Source: a virus. Taken from it: a stretch of 64,000 bases of DNA. Shown here piece after piece: positions 53,162 through 61,155 of this stretch. A model generated the notes under the pieces. That model ran no database searches. It saw only the letters and a list, made by a program, of their open reading frames with translations, and was not told the origin of the DNA. Location of the stretch: positions 111,261 through 175,260 of the IMG/VR virus record IMGVR_UViG_3300044977_000094. One strand, given 5' to 3'. The stretch's first letter is position 1. Every line of letters begins with the position of its first letter. The translations under genes were made by a program, and so were the position numbers.

Positions 53162-55248
53162 CAGTTCTCCTCGGCGCGGAACGCGTACAGGCCGCGGGCG
53201 GGCTGGTGGATGCGGGGATCGGCGGACAGCCACGTGGTAACCGCCGAGCGGGACGGTGCGGTCTGCCCGGGGTAGGTGTCGGCGAACACCGCGATGACGG
53301 CGGACGGGTTGATGCCTTGCGGACCGGCGCAGCGCACGATCTCCACGACCAGGCCGATGCGCGGGTCCGCCCCGGGCTTGGCCGGCGCCTCGGGCTCCTG
53401 CGGCTGCGGGGGCTTGCCCCAGTCGATGCCACCGGCGGCGAGGATCTCGCGGAACTTCTGCTCGGTGTCCGGGTCACGGTCCGTGGCGTCGGACATGGCC
53501 TCGTGCAGGCGACGGCGCACGGCCTCGGCCTCGTCGATCGCCGCCTGCGCGTCCCCGCCCGTGGGCGCCGTGGGGTTGCCCCAGTCGGCGGTGACGCCGG
53601 TGGTGCGCGGCCGCTCCACCGCCTGCTGCTCCTCAGCGACCGCACCGACCGGTACGGGGCCTGCGCCGAAGAGGTGGTCGGTGTTCTCCCAGCGACGCTC
53701 GTACGCCTCGCCCGCTGCCCGGCGGGACAGATCGTCCAGCTCGGGCTGCCGGTCGGCGCAGGCGGCGACAATGTCCCGAATCTGATTGGGCTTGATTCGG
53801 AACACCTTGAAGGGCCGCGCGGGTTCGTCGTCGACCTTGATGAATCCGCAGCCCGGATAGGGGGCCTCGTCGGGGCTTACCCGGTCGGACCAGCCGAACA
53901 GGTACGCCATCTCGGCTTCGTCGGACTTCATGCCGATCTTCAGAGCGGCCTGCTTCACCAACTGCGGTTCGGTCACGACGTCCTGGGTGGCGCGCAGGGC
54001 CGCGTTCTCGACATTGCAGGCCACCGCCCGTCCGAGCTCCAGGATCTGCACGATGATGTCGCCGGTTTCCCGCAGCACCGGATCACGCCGGGCCTTCGGC
54101 GAGAACAGCTCCGCGATCTCGTCGTCGTCCAGCACGATCCCGGGAACCTGCGGGCTGACGGGGAGCTTGTCCGTGTTGGCGGTGATCTCCAGGTGCTTGT
54201 AGCCGGGCTTGCGGGCCTTCGCGATCCGCAGCAGCGCCTTGGCCATGGCCAGCGCCTTCTCCGGCGTGTCCGCGATCCAGTCGATCGGCGGACGGCCCGG
54301 ACGGCCGGCTGCCTCCCAGGCGTGCAGCCAAGCGAGGGCGAGGCCGCCGCCGTTGAGGTCGATCACCCAGGAGAGGCAGTCCGTCATTCGGCACTGGTTG
54401 GCGAGCTTGACGTTCATCAGGTTCGTCTTGCCCGAGCCGCGGCGCCCCGCGGTGAACCCGGACCGCTCGCGCAGGTTGGGTGCCGCGTCGGTGCCGTCAC
54501 GGTAGATGCCGTGCGGATTGGGGCCGTCCAGGGACAGCGGCGAGTAGTCGGTGGGGTAGTCGGCGTCGTCGATCAAGGCGTTGACGGTGGCCACATCGAT
54601 GAGAACGGCGCCGCGGTGCTGGCCGGCTTTCATCTCGACGCCGCAGCCTTCTGGGAGGCGGGCCTCGGCTGCGAGGGAGTCGCAGTAGGGGACGAGGTCG
54701 CGCCACTTGGTTCCGCCGAGGCATTCGGCGTCCAGGGTGAGTCCGGCGCCGGATTCCCACATCTCCACGCCGACGATCTTGACGGTGGCGCCGGTGCACA
54801 CCAGGGCGATGCGGGCATCCCACTCGTCGGCGATCTTCTGCCGCTGGTAGTCCATCGTCGCCCGCTTCACCGCGGCCTCGACGTCGGCCTTGTGCGCGGC
54901 CTGCTCCTCCTCGACGCGGTGCGCGCCGACCAGGGAGATGCCCAAGCCAATCGCGCCCGCAGCCAGGGCGGCGATCACCGGCGGATGCCACGGGCCGACC
55001 TGGACAGCCCACCGGCACCACGCTCCGGTCGCCAACCACGCCGCGGCGTGCAGCGCCAACGTTGGCCAGGGCCAGCGCTTCCGGCGCCCGGCCACCGCAG
55101 TGCCCAGCAGGCCCGCGCCGGCGGCGGCCAGAGCCCAGTCGGCGGGCAGGTGCGCGACGTGCCCGGCGTACGACAGCGCCAGCGCGCTCACAGCGGCGTT
55201 GAACGGCCCGCTGACCGGCCCGTGGCCGCGATCCCAGTCGATGTGCAC
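53161..55248 (-). CDS. FtsK/SpoIIIE-type DNA translocase, TraB-like
   Basis: GTG at 55248 follows GAAGGG; GTG at 55263 and a longer frame to 55299 are alternatives. The 695-residue protein has paired N-terminal membrane segments (about residues 17-108), then Walker A GRRGSGKT (268-275), SWVIDLNGGGLALAWL, and Walker B GIVLDDDE (370-377). A C-terminal winged-helix-like end (GINPSAVIAVFADTYPGQTA) fits DNA recognition. Streptomyces TraB motors move double-stranded plasmid DNA between cells. Its neighbours (small membrane proteins, DUF2637) support a transfer module. A chromosome-pump or replication role is the alternative. Confidence 0.82.
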   Translation of the reverse strand: MHIDWDRGHGPVSGPFNAAVSALALSYAGHVAHLPADWALAAAGAGLLGTAVAGRRKRWPWPTLALHAAAWLATGAWCRWAVQVGPWHPPVIAALAAGAIGLGISLVGAHRVEEEQAAHKADVEAAVKRATMDYQRQKIADEWDARIALVCTGATVKIVGVEMWESGAGLTLDAECLGGTKWRDLVPYCDSLAAEARLPEGCGVEMKAGQHRGAVLIDVATVNALIDDADYPTDYSPLSLDGPNPHGIYRDGTDAAPNLRERSGFTAGRRGSGKTNLMNVKLANQCRMTDCLSWVIDLNGGGLALAWLHAWEAAGRPGRPPIDWIADTPEKALAMAKALLRIAKARKPGYKHLEITANTDKLPVSPQVPGIVLDDDEIAELFSPKARRDPVLRETGDIIVQILELGRAVACNVENAALRATQDVVTEPQLVKQAALKIGMKSDEAEMAYLFGWSDRVSPDEAPYPGCGFIKVDDEPARPFKVFRIKPNQIRDIVAACADRQPELDDLSRRAAGEAYERRWENTDHLFGAGPVPVGAVAEEQQAVERPRTTGVTADWGNPTAPTGGDAQAAIDEAEAVRRRLHEAMSDATDRDPDTEQKFREILAAGGIDWGKPPQPQEPEAPAKPGADPRIGLVVEIVRCAGPQGINPSAVIAVFADTYPGQTAPSRSAVTTWLSADPRIHQPARGLYAFRAEEN

Positions 55249-55277
55249 GATCAAGCCCTTCACCCAGTGACCTGGGG

Positions 55278-56684
55278 CTAGTTGGAGGCGACGTCCCACA
55301 TGCGCTCACCGGCGTGGCCCTTGCGGGGCTGCTCGATGCGGGCGATGTCGACGTCGTGGAGCTTGCGGAACGCGGGCTGTAGCTCGCTCGCCATCTCAGC
55401 TGCCTTCAGCTGCAACTGGTGGATCTGCCGCATCATTTCGACGATCTGCGGCGCCAGCGGGTACTTCGCGTCGGCGTTCTCGACCGTGACCTTCATGGCC
55501 TCGGCGTTGAGTTCCAGGGCTTGCTGGAGGCCGGCGAAGTCGGCGCCGACCTGCATCATGCCGGTGGGCTGGTAGTTGGCTGCCGCGCGTGCCGCTTCCA
55601 TGGCGGGGGCGACGAAGTGGTGTCCGGACATGGCGGGGGCTCCCGTGGTCGAGGCGGCGGTGTAGGCGGTGGGTCGTCGGACAGTGGCGGCAACGGTCGG
55701 GGCCGGCGCGGGTACGGCTTTGGCGGCCTTGCGGTTGGCGCGATGCTTGAGCCACGCGGCCTTGGCCCTCTGGGCGCCCTTGCGGAGCGACGCGTGCTTG
55801 ATCACGCCCCACAGGCCGGCCCTAGCCGACCGCAGGGCATCGGCGGCGGCGCCGCGGGCCCGGACGGCGTGGCGGCGGGCAGCAGCGCCGGCCTTGGTGC
55901 GGTGCGGCTTGCTGGCCTTCCAGGCGCGCGCGGACTGCTGGGCGGCGACACGACCGGCGCGGCGGGCGAGGGACGCGGCTGCGCCCTGCCGCTGGCCGGT
56001 CTTGCCCTTCCCGGGCTTCTGCTTCCCATGGCGGTCGGTCTTGCCGGTTCCGCCGCGCATCCGGTCCGCGAGCCGCGCCAACCGCGAGTCCCCAGTGGAA
56101 CCTGCGCTGGAACCTCTGCGGGTTCTGGGGCCGCCGGAACCTGGGGCCGAGCCGGAACCTGATCGGGTTCGGGGCGAACCGGTTCCGACGGAGCCGGTGG
56201 TCGAACCAGGGCGAGAGGTTCGCGCGGAACCAGCAGAGCCCGAACCGGCGCCCGACCGTGACGGAACCGACCAGGACCCGGTTCCGCCGGACCGGTTCGC
56301 GCGGGCAGTCGTCCGACGCTTCACGGTCCCGCGGCGGCGAACCACCCCCGCGGCACCAACCCCGACCATGCCGACGCTTGCGGCCGCCAGGACAGGCCAG
56401 CCGCCCGCCGCGTAGGCACCCGTAGCGGCGAGCGTGGCAGCGTTCCCCGCGGCGGCCAGAGCAGGGCCGGCCGGGATGCCGCGGCGGTGCTTGGACGGGC
56501 GGCTGGGCGGCTGGTGCTCGGCGGATGCGGGCTGCTGCCAGTCGGCCGTGACCGCAGGCACCGGAGCCGCCACGGGTGCTGGGGCCGGGATCGTCGGGGG
56601 TGCTGGCGGGGCCTGGGTGTCCGCCACGGGGGTCTCCTTGATGTCGTCGTAGTCGTCGTCGCTGGGCCGGGAGGGGCAGGTCAT
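55278..56684 (-). CDS. Basic low-complexity protein upstream of translocase
   Basis: The 468-residue protein has an acidic/Pro-rich start, a hydrophobic stretch (GPALAAAGNAATLAATGAYA and GGWPVLAAASVGMVGVGAAG, residues 72-110), then a long Gly/Ser/Thr/Arg-rich region and a Lys/Arg/Ala-rich region to residue 340. It ends in a helical domain (QALELNAEAMKVTVENADAK and VEMMRQIHQLQLKAAEMASE). It looks like a membrane-tethered DNA-binding transfer accessory protein. One repeat cluster (56046-56343) lies inside it. Confidence 0.65.
   Translation of the reverse strand: MTCPSRPSDDDYDDIKETPVADTQAPPAPPTIPAPAPVAAPVPAVTADWQQPASAEHQPPSRPSKHRRGIPAGPALAAAGNAATLAATGAYAAGGWPVLAAASVGMVGVGAAGVVRRRGTVKRRTTARANRSGGTGSWSVPSRSGAGSGSAGSARTSRPGSTTGSVGTGSPRTRSGSGSAPGSGGPRTRRGSSAGSTGDSRLARLADRMRGGTGKTDRHGKQKPGKGKTGQRQGAAASLARRAGRVAAQQSARAWKASKPHRTKAGAAARRHAVRARGAAADALRSARAGLWGVIKHASLRKGAQRAKAAWLKHRANRKAAKAVPAPAPTVAATVRRPTAYTAASTTGAPAMSGHHFVAPAMEAARAAANYQPTGMMQVGADFAGLQQALELNAEAMKVTVENADAKYPLAPQIVEMMRQIHQLQLKAAEMASELQPAFRKLHDVDIARIEQPRKGHAGERMWDVASN
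56046..56343. repeat. GAACC/GGTTC cluster 1 (17 copies)
   Basis: GAACC or GGTTC occurs 17 times in 298 bp, many as GGAACC or GGTTCCG. In this gene the sites I tested by frame read as Gly-Ser or Gly/Arg-Thr codons in one phase, so protein selection could explain part of the cluster. See cluster 2 for phase-independent copies. Confidence 0.75.
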
Positions 56685-56747
56685 GCGCGTACAGGGGGTG
56701 GGGTGGGTGTCGTCGTCGCCGTGGGCGACTACGACGACGACGCGGGT

Positions 56748-57713
56748 CTAGCCGCCCTCGCCGTGCTCCTCGGCCCAGGTGGTACGGGCCTCGATGAGCC
56801 GGTTGTAGGCGGTCGTCTTGGACATGCCGGTCTGCTCCTGGACGAACTTGAGCTTCACGGTGTCGTAGCCGTGCTCCTGGATCAGGTCGAGGATCTGCTG
56901 CACCTGATCGAGGACCGACGGCGTGCCGGGATTGGTGGGCTTGGCCTCGGCGGCCGGCTTGGGCTTGCTGCGCTTCGGCTGGGTTCGAGTGAGATTCGGT
57001 TGACCCGGATCCGCAGGTTCAACGGCCGCCGACGGGAGAGGTTCGGAACCAGCCGGAACCTGGGGTGCTGCGGGTTCCGGAACCTGCCCGGGCCGGTGAA
57101 CCTCTACCGGTTCGGGCTCCGAGGGGCGCGCCTGAACCTGGTTCGGAACTTCCTCGAATCTGTCCGGGAGGGGGAGGTTCAGGACGTAGGCGCGAACCAG
57201 GTTCCAGGTTCCCTTGTGGTCGAACAGGAACCGCAGCGGGTGGAGGCGGGGGCGAACCTCGGCTCCGTCGCGGCGCTTCGCGGCGGCCCGGACTTCCGAC
57301 ATGAGCCCTTCGAAGAGGATCACTGCGGCGGGTGGCATGAGGGCGGCGACGTCCCGGCCGACGGGGTCGCTGATGTGCTCCCAGTTGATCCACGACGACA
57401 GGGCGGTGAAGGCGACGATCAGGGTGCGCCAGAGCGTTGCGGATCGTCCGTGGACGCCGGCGCGCATGACGACGATGGATAGGCCGGCGGGGGCGCCGTC
57501 GAAGGTCATGGGGACGAGCCATGCGGATCGGTGGCTGAGCATCATGTGCTGCTCGCCGAAGAGGTGGAGGCCGATGAAGCTGGCGGACCAGCCGGAGAGG
57601 GCGACGACGAGGACTAAGGCGAAGCCGAAGCCGCCGAGTCCGGTGTCGCGGAGCCAGAGGGCGGCGTGGCGGCTCCAGGCTGCGGCTCGGTCGAGCTTGC
57701 CTGTGTCGGTCAC
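56748..57713 (-). CDS. DUF2637 (Spd-like) membrane protein with C-terminal HTH
   Basis: GTG at 57713. Residues 15-150 form the DUF2637 domain: several membrane helices (GFGFALVLVVALSGWSASFI), then WLVPMTFDGAPAGLSIVVMR and WINWEHISDPVGRDVAALMP. Residues 165-250 are a Pro/Glu-rich linker. The last 55 residues (VQQILDLIQEHGYDTVKLKF and VQEQTGMSKTTAYNRLIEAR) are an HTH. DUF2637 proteins accompany TraB/FtsK genes on Streptomyces plasmids and AICEs. The membrane-plus-HTH layout could link DNA to the transfer site. Confidence 0.8.
   Translation of the reverse strand: MTDTGKLDRAAAWSRHAALWLRDTGLGGFGFALVLVVALSGWSASFIGLHLFGEQHMMLSHRSAWLVPMTFDGAPAGLSIVVMRAGVHGRSATLWRTLIVAFTALSSWINWEHISDPVGRDVAALMPPAAVILFEGLMSEVRAAAKRRDGAEVRPRLHPLRFLFDHKGTWNLVRAYVLNLPLPDRFEEVPNQVQARPSEPEPVEVHRPGQVPEPAAPQVPAGSEPLPSAAVEPADPGQPNLTRTQPKRSKPKPAAEAKPTNPGTPSVLDQVQQILDLIQEHGYDTVKLKFVQEQTGMSKTTAYNRLIEARTTWAEEHGEGG
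56982..57258. repeat. GAACC/GGTTC cluster 2 (17 copies)
   Basis: Seventeen copies lie in 277 bp inside the DUF2637 linker, including GGTTCGGAACC and GGTTCCGGAACC palindromes. On the coding strand the motif is read in different phases (GAA CC, xGA ACC, xxG GTT C), so amino-acid bias alone does not explain it. Candidate recognition repeats for the nearby translocase or ParB. Confidence 0.78.
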
Positions 57714-57776
57714 GGTGCTTCTCCTCCGGGGATGGGGTGGGGCCGGGCAGCGATGGGCTGCCCGGCGGTGGGTGTG

Positions 57777-57902
57777 TCAGACGTCGGTGTCGATCGGGGT
57801 GGGGCGCATGCGCTGGGGCTCGTCGTTGCTGGGCTCGGGCTCGTCGTTGCTGGGCTCGGGCTTGTCGTCGCTGGGCTCGGGTGTGCTGCTGATCGGGTTC
57901 AT
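57777..57902 (-). CDS. Small acidic repeat protein (41 aa)
   Basis: ATG at 57902 follows GAGAGGAACGCC. The sequence repeats PEPSNDE/PEPSDDK three times, reflecting a 21-bp DNA repeat at about 57820-57880. Tight position before the DUF2637 gene suggests translation. Function unknown. Confidence 0.5.
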   Translation of the reverse strand: MNPISSTPEPSDDKPEPSNDEPEPSNDEPQRMRPTPIDTDV

Positions 57903-57993
57903 GGCGTTCCTCTCGTTGAGCTGGCTGTGGGTGGCGGCCGCGCTGCCGCGGGGGACGGTGTTCAGCGCGGCCGCCGGTCTGGGTGCGGGTTGG

Positions 57994-58134
57994 CTACTGG
58001 GCTCTGCCTGCGGTGTCGCCCTGGAGTCGTACGGGCTCGGCCGGTCGTTCCTCGTAGAGTCCTTCGGCGATCTCCGCGTCGGTGGCGGGGTGTTCGGGCT
58101 GGCCGTAGCCGACGAGGGTGGGTTCGTCGTTCAT
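57994..58134 (-). CDS. Small hypothetical protein (46 aa)
   Basis: ATG at 58134 overlaps the upstream stop (ATGA). MNDEPTLVGYGQPEHPATDA, then EIAEGLYEERPAEPVRL. Acidic, unknown. The 91 bp from 57903 to 57993 has no gene I can support. Confidence 0.5.
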   Translation of the reverse strand: MNDEPTLVGYGQPEHPATDAEIAEGLYEERPAEPVRLQGDTAGRAQ

Positions 58135-58355
58135 GCGGCGCTGCCGTAGTCGCTGGGCTGGCGGGGGCTTGGGATGCGGGGGATTGCGGGGCCGTCGTCG
58201 GCGTCTCCGAAGGCGCGGTCGGCGTGGTGGGCGTCCCACAGGTCGCGGGCCAGGGGCCGGGCGGTGAGGCGCTGGCGCGGCGGGGCCGGGCGCGGGCGGA
58301 GCGTGGTGACGCGCGGGGCGTCTGTGCAGGTACGTGACTGCTCGGTACTCTCCAT
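58131..58355 (-). CDS. Small hypothetical protein, first gene of leftward transfer operon
   Basis: ATG at 58355 follows GGAAGGTCTCCC. The 74-residue product includes ARDLWDAHHADRAFGDADDG. It faces the HTH gene at 58571 across the palindromic operators, so it marks the start of the leftward operon running toward the translocase. Confidence 0.55.
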   Translation of the reverse strand: MESTEQSRTCTDAPRVTTLRPRPAPPRQRLTARPLARDLWDAHHADRAFGDADDGPAIPRIPSPRQPSDYGSAA

Positions 58356-58485
58356 GGGAGACCTTCCTCGGTGCTTAGCGGCTTGAGGTGGGTCTGGCCC
58401 CGGCCATGCGGCGTTGCGAGCGCCGGCCGGGGCCATTTGCTGTTGATCGATACGGAGCACTGCGTGAGTGCGACGCATAGACCAC

Positions 58486-58525
58486 GCTAGAGCCTAGGCT
58501 CTAGCAATGCAAGAGCCTAGGCTCT
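58486..58525. promoter_or_regulatory. Two perfect palindromic operators, 23 bp apart
   Basis: GCTAGAGCCTAGGCTCTAGC (58486-58505) and AGAGCCTAGGCTCT (58512-58525) share the core AGAGCCTAGGCTCT, and their centres are 23 bp apart, about two helical turns. A TAATAT -10-like box (58525-58530) overlaps the second. They sit between divergent genes 58355 and 58571. Confidence 0.8.
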
Positions 58526-58570
58526 AATATGGCCATGCTGTCGCGCCCTCACGGCACGAAGGGAGCGGGA

Positions 58571-58882
58571 GTGGCACAACACCCAGAGGAGGTGCAGCGC
58601 ATCATGGACGCCATCGCCGCACTCGAAGGCATTGATGACGACGGAGCATGCATCCGGGCCACAACCGACCTTCTTGATCAGTGGCCCGCGCAGCACGCGC
58701 GGCTCCGGGAGCTCAGGCAGCAGCGTGTCCTGAGTCTTCGAGAGCAGGGCAAGACCTGGCGCGAGATCGGCGACCTCATGGGCGTGCACTTCACCCGCGC
58801 CAGGCAGATCGCAGCAGGGCAGCGCGGTGAGAAGAACCGGCCCAAGAAGGCCGAATCCGACCCGCCAACAACCCAGGAGTGA
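58571..58882 (+). CDS. Sigma-like/HTH regulator of transfer module
   Basis: GTG at 58571 with AAGGGAGCGGGA upstream gives 103 residues; ATG codons at 58529 and 58535 overlap the operator and are less likely. HTH VLSLREQGKTWREIGDLMGV, then HFTRARQIAAGQ resembles sigma-70 region 4-like folds. N-terminal helices may dimerise. It likely binds the adjacent palindromes to control the divergent transfer operon and itself. Confidence 0.7.
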   Translation: MAQHPEEVQRIMDAIAALEGIDDDGACIRATTDLLDQWPAQHARLRELRQQRVLSLREQGKTWREIGDLMGVHFTRARQIAAGQRGEKNRPKKAESDPPTTQE

Positions 58883-58884
58883 CC

Positions 58885-59349
58885 ATGACCGCCACCCGCG
58901 AGCTCACCCACTACGACTACGACACTGCCCCCTTCACCCCCGGGGAGACCCAGGGCATCAGCCGCTTCGAGGCCGCCGTCTACGGGACCGCGATCCACGA
59001 CTGCTTCGACCAGTTCGACGCCGACTCGATCCGCGACCACACCGCCGAGTTCGGGGAGCTGGCCGCGCGCAGCTTCCTCAAGGAGCTGGCCGGCTACCTC
59101 AATCAGTGGCACCTGGCGGTCGACGGGCTGATCGGCGACCTCCTCACCTGCACGTCGGAGTACAGCCGATACAGCACCGCCGCGGCCCGCTATCTCAAGG
59201 ACAAGGCCGAGGAGTACCACCACGTGCGCCAGGACTTCGAGTACGCAGTGACCGTGTGGACTCTGGGCCTGGATCCGGCGCCGATGGGGAACTATGCGCC
59301 GGCCACCCGAGGGCTGGACCTTGGGATGCAGGCGCTGTCCTACGAGTAG
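58885..59349 (+). CDS. Hypothetical plasmid-type protein (154 aa)
   Basis: ATG at 58885 follows GGAG, just after the regulator stop; GTG 58879 is an alternative. The protein is helical (FGELAARSFLKELAGYLNQW and YLKDKAEEYHHVRQDFEYAV). Similar genes are found on Streptomyces plasmids; no function known. Confidence 0.55.
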   Translation: MTATRELTHYDYDTAPFTPGETQGISRFEAAVYGTAIHDCFDQFDADSIRDHTAEFGELAARSFLKELAGYLNQWHLAVDGLIGDLLTCTSEYSRYSTAAARYLKDKAEEYHHVRQDFEYAVTVWTLGLDPAPMGNYAPATRGLDLGMQALSYE

Positions 59350-59361
59350 CCCCCACATGCA

Positions 59362-59396
59362 GCAGCCCCCGCCCAATTCGCCTGGGCGGGGGCTGC
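59362..59396. terminator. Bidirectional terminator hairpin
   Basis: GCAGCCCCCGCCC/GGGCGGGGGCTGC, a perfect 13-bp stem with 9-nt loop, between convergent genes. Plus-strand readout ends TCTTTCTGC, giving a short T-run. Confidence 0.75.
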
Positions 59397-59407
59397 GTCT
59401 TTCTGCG

Positions 59408-59956
59408 TCAGGCGGCGTTCCCCAGCAGGTACTCGTCGATCGTCATCCCGCGCAACGCCAGCGCCTCGCCCACCGTGGCCGTCCCGCACTCCGTCACCAG
59501 GGCGCGCAGGCTACGGGCGGTCTCCCGGTTGTACACCAGCGGCGCCATCTTGCCGTCCATGCCCTCGATGACCGAGCTGAGGTCGTCCACGGTCATATCC
59601 TCCAGGCTGGTGTCCTGCCAGAACAGGGCCTGCGTCTCGGGATCGCGCCGCCGCAGCGCCTGGACGCCCGACAGTCGCACCAACTTCTCGCCGTCCCGGG
59701 TCTGCACCGGGTGGCGCGTCCGGTCCCAGGACTTGAAGCGCCGGATGTGGCCGGCGCGGGCGTCCTCGTCCATCACCCACTTGGCCCAGGTGCGCTGCGC
59801 CTGGATGGCGTCGTTCAGCAGCTCGTGGAACCTGTCGCCCATCTCGCAGCTGGGCCGGCGCTGGCCGTTCTCGTCGAACCCCGCCTCGAAGACGAGGGCG
59901 TCGTACTCGGCGCGCTCCTCCGCACTGAGCATGTTCCGGATGTTGCTGTTCCTCAC
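59408..59956 (-). CDS. ParB-coupled hypothetical protein
   Basis: GTG at 59956 overlaps the ParB stop (GTGA). The 182-residue protein has MLSAEERAEYDALVFEAGFD, then a mixed body and MDGKMAPLVYNRETARSLRA. It is always produced with ParB, so a partition or ParB-regulating role is plausible, but no ParA-type Walker motif is present. Confidence 0.55.
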   Translation of the reverse strand: MRNSNIRNMLSAEERAEYDALVFEAGFDENGQRRPSCEMGDRFHELLNDAIQAQRTWAKWVMDEDARAGHIRRFKSWDRTRHPVQTRDGEKLVRLSGVQALRRRDPETQALFWQDTSLEDMTVDDLSSVIEGMDGKMAPLVYNRETARSLRALVTECGTATVGEALALRGMTIDEYLLGNAA

Positions 59957-60960
59957 TGATTTCCTCCGGCGAGGCGTAGGCCAGGCTTGGGCCTGGCCGT
60001 GTCGATGCGGTCGAACCAGTCGTCGACCGCGGCGCGGAGCCGATCCAACTCGGCCCAGCGCTCGGATCCGTCCCGACGCGAGGTGAGCGCCTCGGCTACG
60101 CGGTCCGGATCCAAGATCGTGAAGTTGCGCAGCGCTACGCAGGCCGAGGTGTAGTTCTTGAACACCAGGGCGAGCTGGACATCGGGGTCCTTGCCGAGAT
60201 GCTCATCGAGTGCCTTGCGCACCGCTTGGTGCGCCGGGTTGATGGCCGCGCCGGTCTGGGCGAGCGCGGGCATCTGCTTGCGGGCGATCTCGCGGACCGG
60301 CTCAGGGACCGGCTCCTCATGCTTGGCGCTGCCGGCGCCGACGGTGCGGGTGCCACGCTCGGCGATCTGCCGAACCTCGTCCACCTTGTCGATGGAGCTA
60401 CCGGAGAAGCCAGTGGTGACGGCGCCCACCTTGCGTGCAGCCGCAGAGGTCGGACTCGTTGGAAACTCGTCCAAGTTGGACGAGTTTCCGCGGTCAGCCT
60501 TTGGCTCCTCCCAGAATCCGTCCTGCGGGATCTCCGGCTCGACCGTCTTGGCGGGGCGCCCGGGCTTGCGGATTACCGCCGCCTCGGTAAGCACCTTGAT
60601 CCGGCGTTCGCGCATCCGGCTGGCCTCCAGCGGGGACAGCGGCTTGCGGCAGGTGTTCTCGTCAGCTTCGGCGCGCAGGGCCTGCTCGGCGCTGAACCAG
60701 TCGACGACGGTGACCGGCGTCTCGGTCCAGCCGAGCTGCCGGACCGCAGCGAGCCGTCGCCCGCCGGCCACGAGGTCCAGGTTCGCGGTGACGACGATCG
60801 GGTGAAGGAGACCGACGGCAGCGATGGACGCAGCCAATTCGTCGATCCCGTCGATGACTTGACGGTCGCGCTCGCCGACGCGAATGGCGTCGAGCGGGAC
60901 GGCGTCGGGGGTGGTGCCGGGTGCCCCTGGGGGAGGGACTTCTGTGGTGGCGATTCCCAT
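59953..60960 (-). CDS. ParB-like nuclease/CTPase-domain protein
   Basis: ATG at 60960 gives 335 residues; a TTG 13 codons upstream is possible. The ParB N-domain is PLDAIRVGERDRQVIDGIDE, LAASIAAVGLLHPIVVTANL, DLVAGGRRLAAVRQLGW, then RAEADENTCRKPLSPLEASR. The middle is a low-complexity linker, and the C-terminus has QAVRKALDEHLGKDPDVQLA. Plasmid ParB proteins bind parS and load onto DNA. There is no ParA gene in view, so it may act alone as a regulator or in replication. Confidence 0.82.
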   Translation of the reverse strand: MGIATTEVPPPGAPGTTPDAVPLDAIRVGERDRQVIDGIDELAASIAAVGLLHPIVVTANLDLVAGGRRLAAVRQLGWTETPVTVVDWFSAEQALRAEADENTCRKPLSPLEASRMRERRIKVLTEAAVIRKPGRPAKTVEPEIPQDGFWEEPKADRGNSSNLDEFPTSPTSAAARKVGAVTTGFSGSSIDKVDEVRQIAERGTRTVGAGSAKHEEPVPEPVREIARKQMPALAQTGAAINPAHQAVRKALDEHLGKDPDVQLALVFKNYTSACVALRNFTILDPDRVAEALTSRRDGSERWAELDRLRAAVDDWFDRIDTARPKPGLRLAGGNQ

Positions 60961-61069
60961 GCCTATTGAACGATTGGCGTCACGGAAATGCGCCCGCAAT
61001 CTTCCAACTACTTCTCGTTCATGCAGGTCAGACGGTGCGTTACCTACTCCACGAGTCCTTCACGAACGG

Positions 61070-61085
61070 CGATCGAATTTGATCG
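61070..61085. promoter_or_regulatory. Near-palindrome CGATCGAA-TTTGATCG upstream of parB
   Basis: Seven of eight base pairs are symmetric, 110 bp upstream of the ParB start. It could be an autoregulatory operator or centromere-like site; a single copy makes this weak. Confidence 0.35.
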
Positions 61086-61119
61086 GATCGTGCCGCATTC
61101 TGACCGAGTGACAGGCTGA

Positions 61120-61146
61120 AGCCCCGGTCGCTTCCCGGCCGGGGCT
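61120..61146. terminator. Hairpin after the 61156 gene
   Basis: GCCCCGG/CCGGGGC stem with an 11-nt loop, 10 bp downstream of the stop of the leftward HTH gene. It separates that gene from parB. Confidence 0.6.
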
Positions 61147-61155
61147 CCGTGCTGC

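Noticed and set aside
57820-57880. Possible CRISPR-like tandem repeat
   Set aside because: The 21-bp units are contiguous without unique spacers and encode PEPSNDE repeats. It is a coding microsatellite, not a CRISPR array; I saw no CRISPR elsewhere.
57901-58149. Plus-strand membrane-like peptide beginning MAFLSLSWLWVAAALPRG
   Set aside because: It is antisense to the coupled small gene 57994-58134 and its ATG has no ribosome-binding site. The hydrophobic look comes from GC-rich antisense coding.
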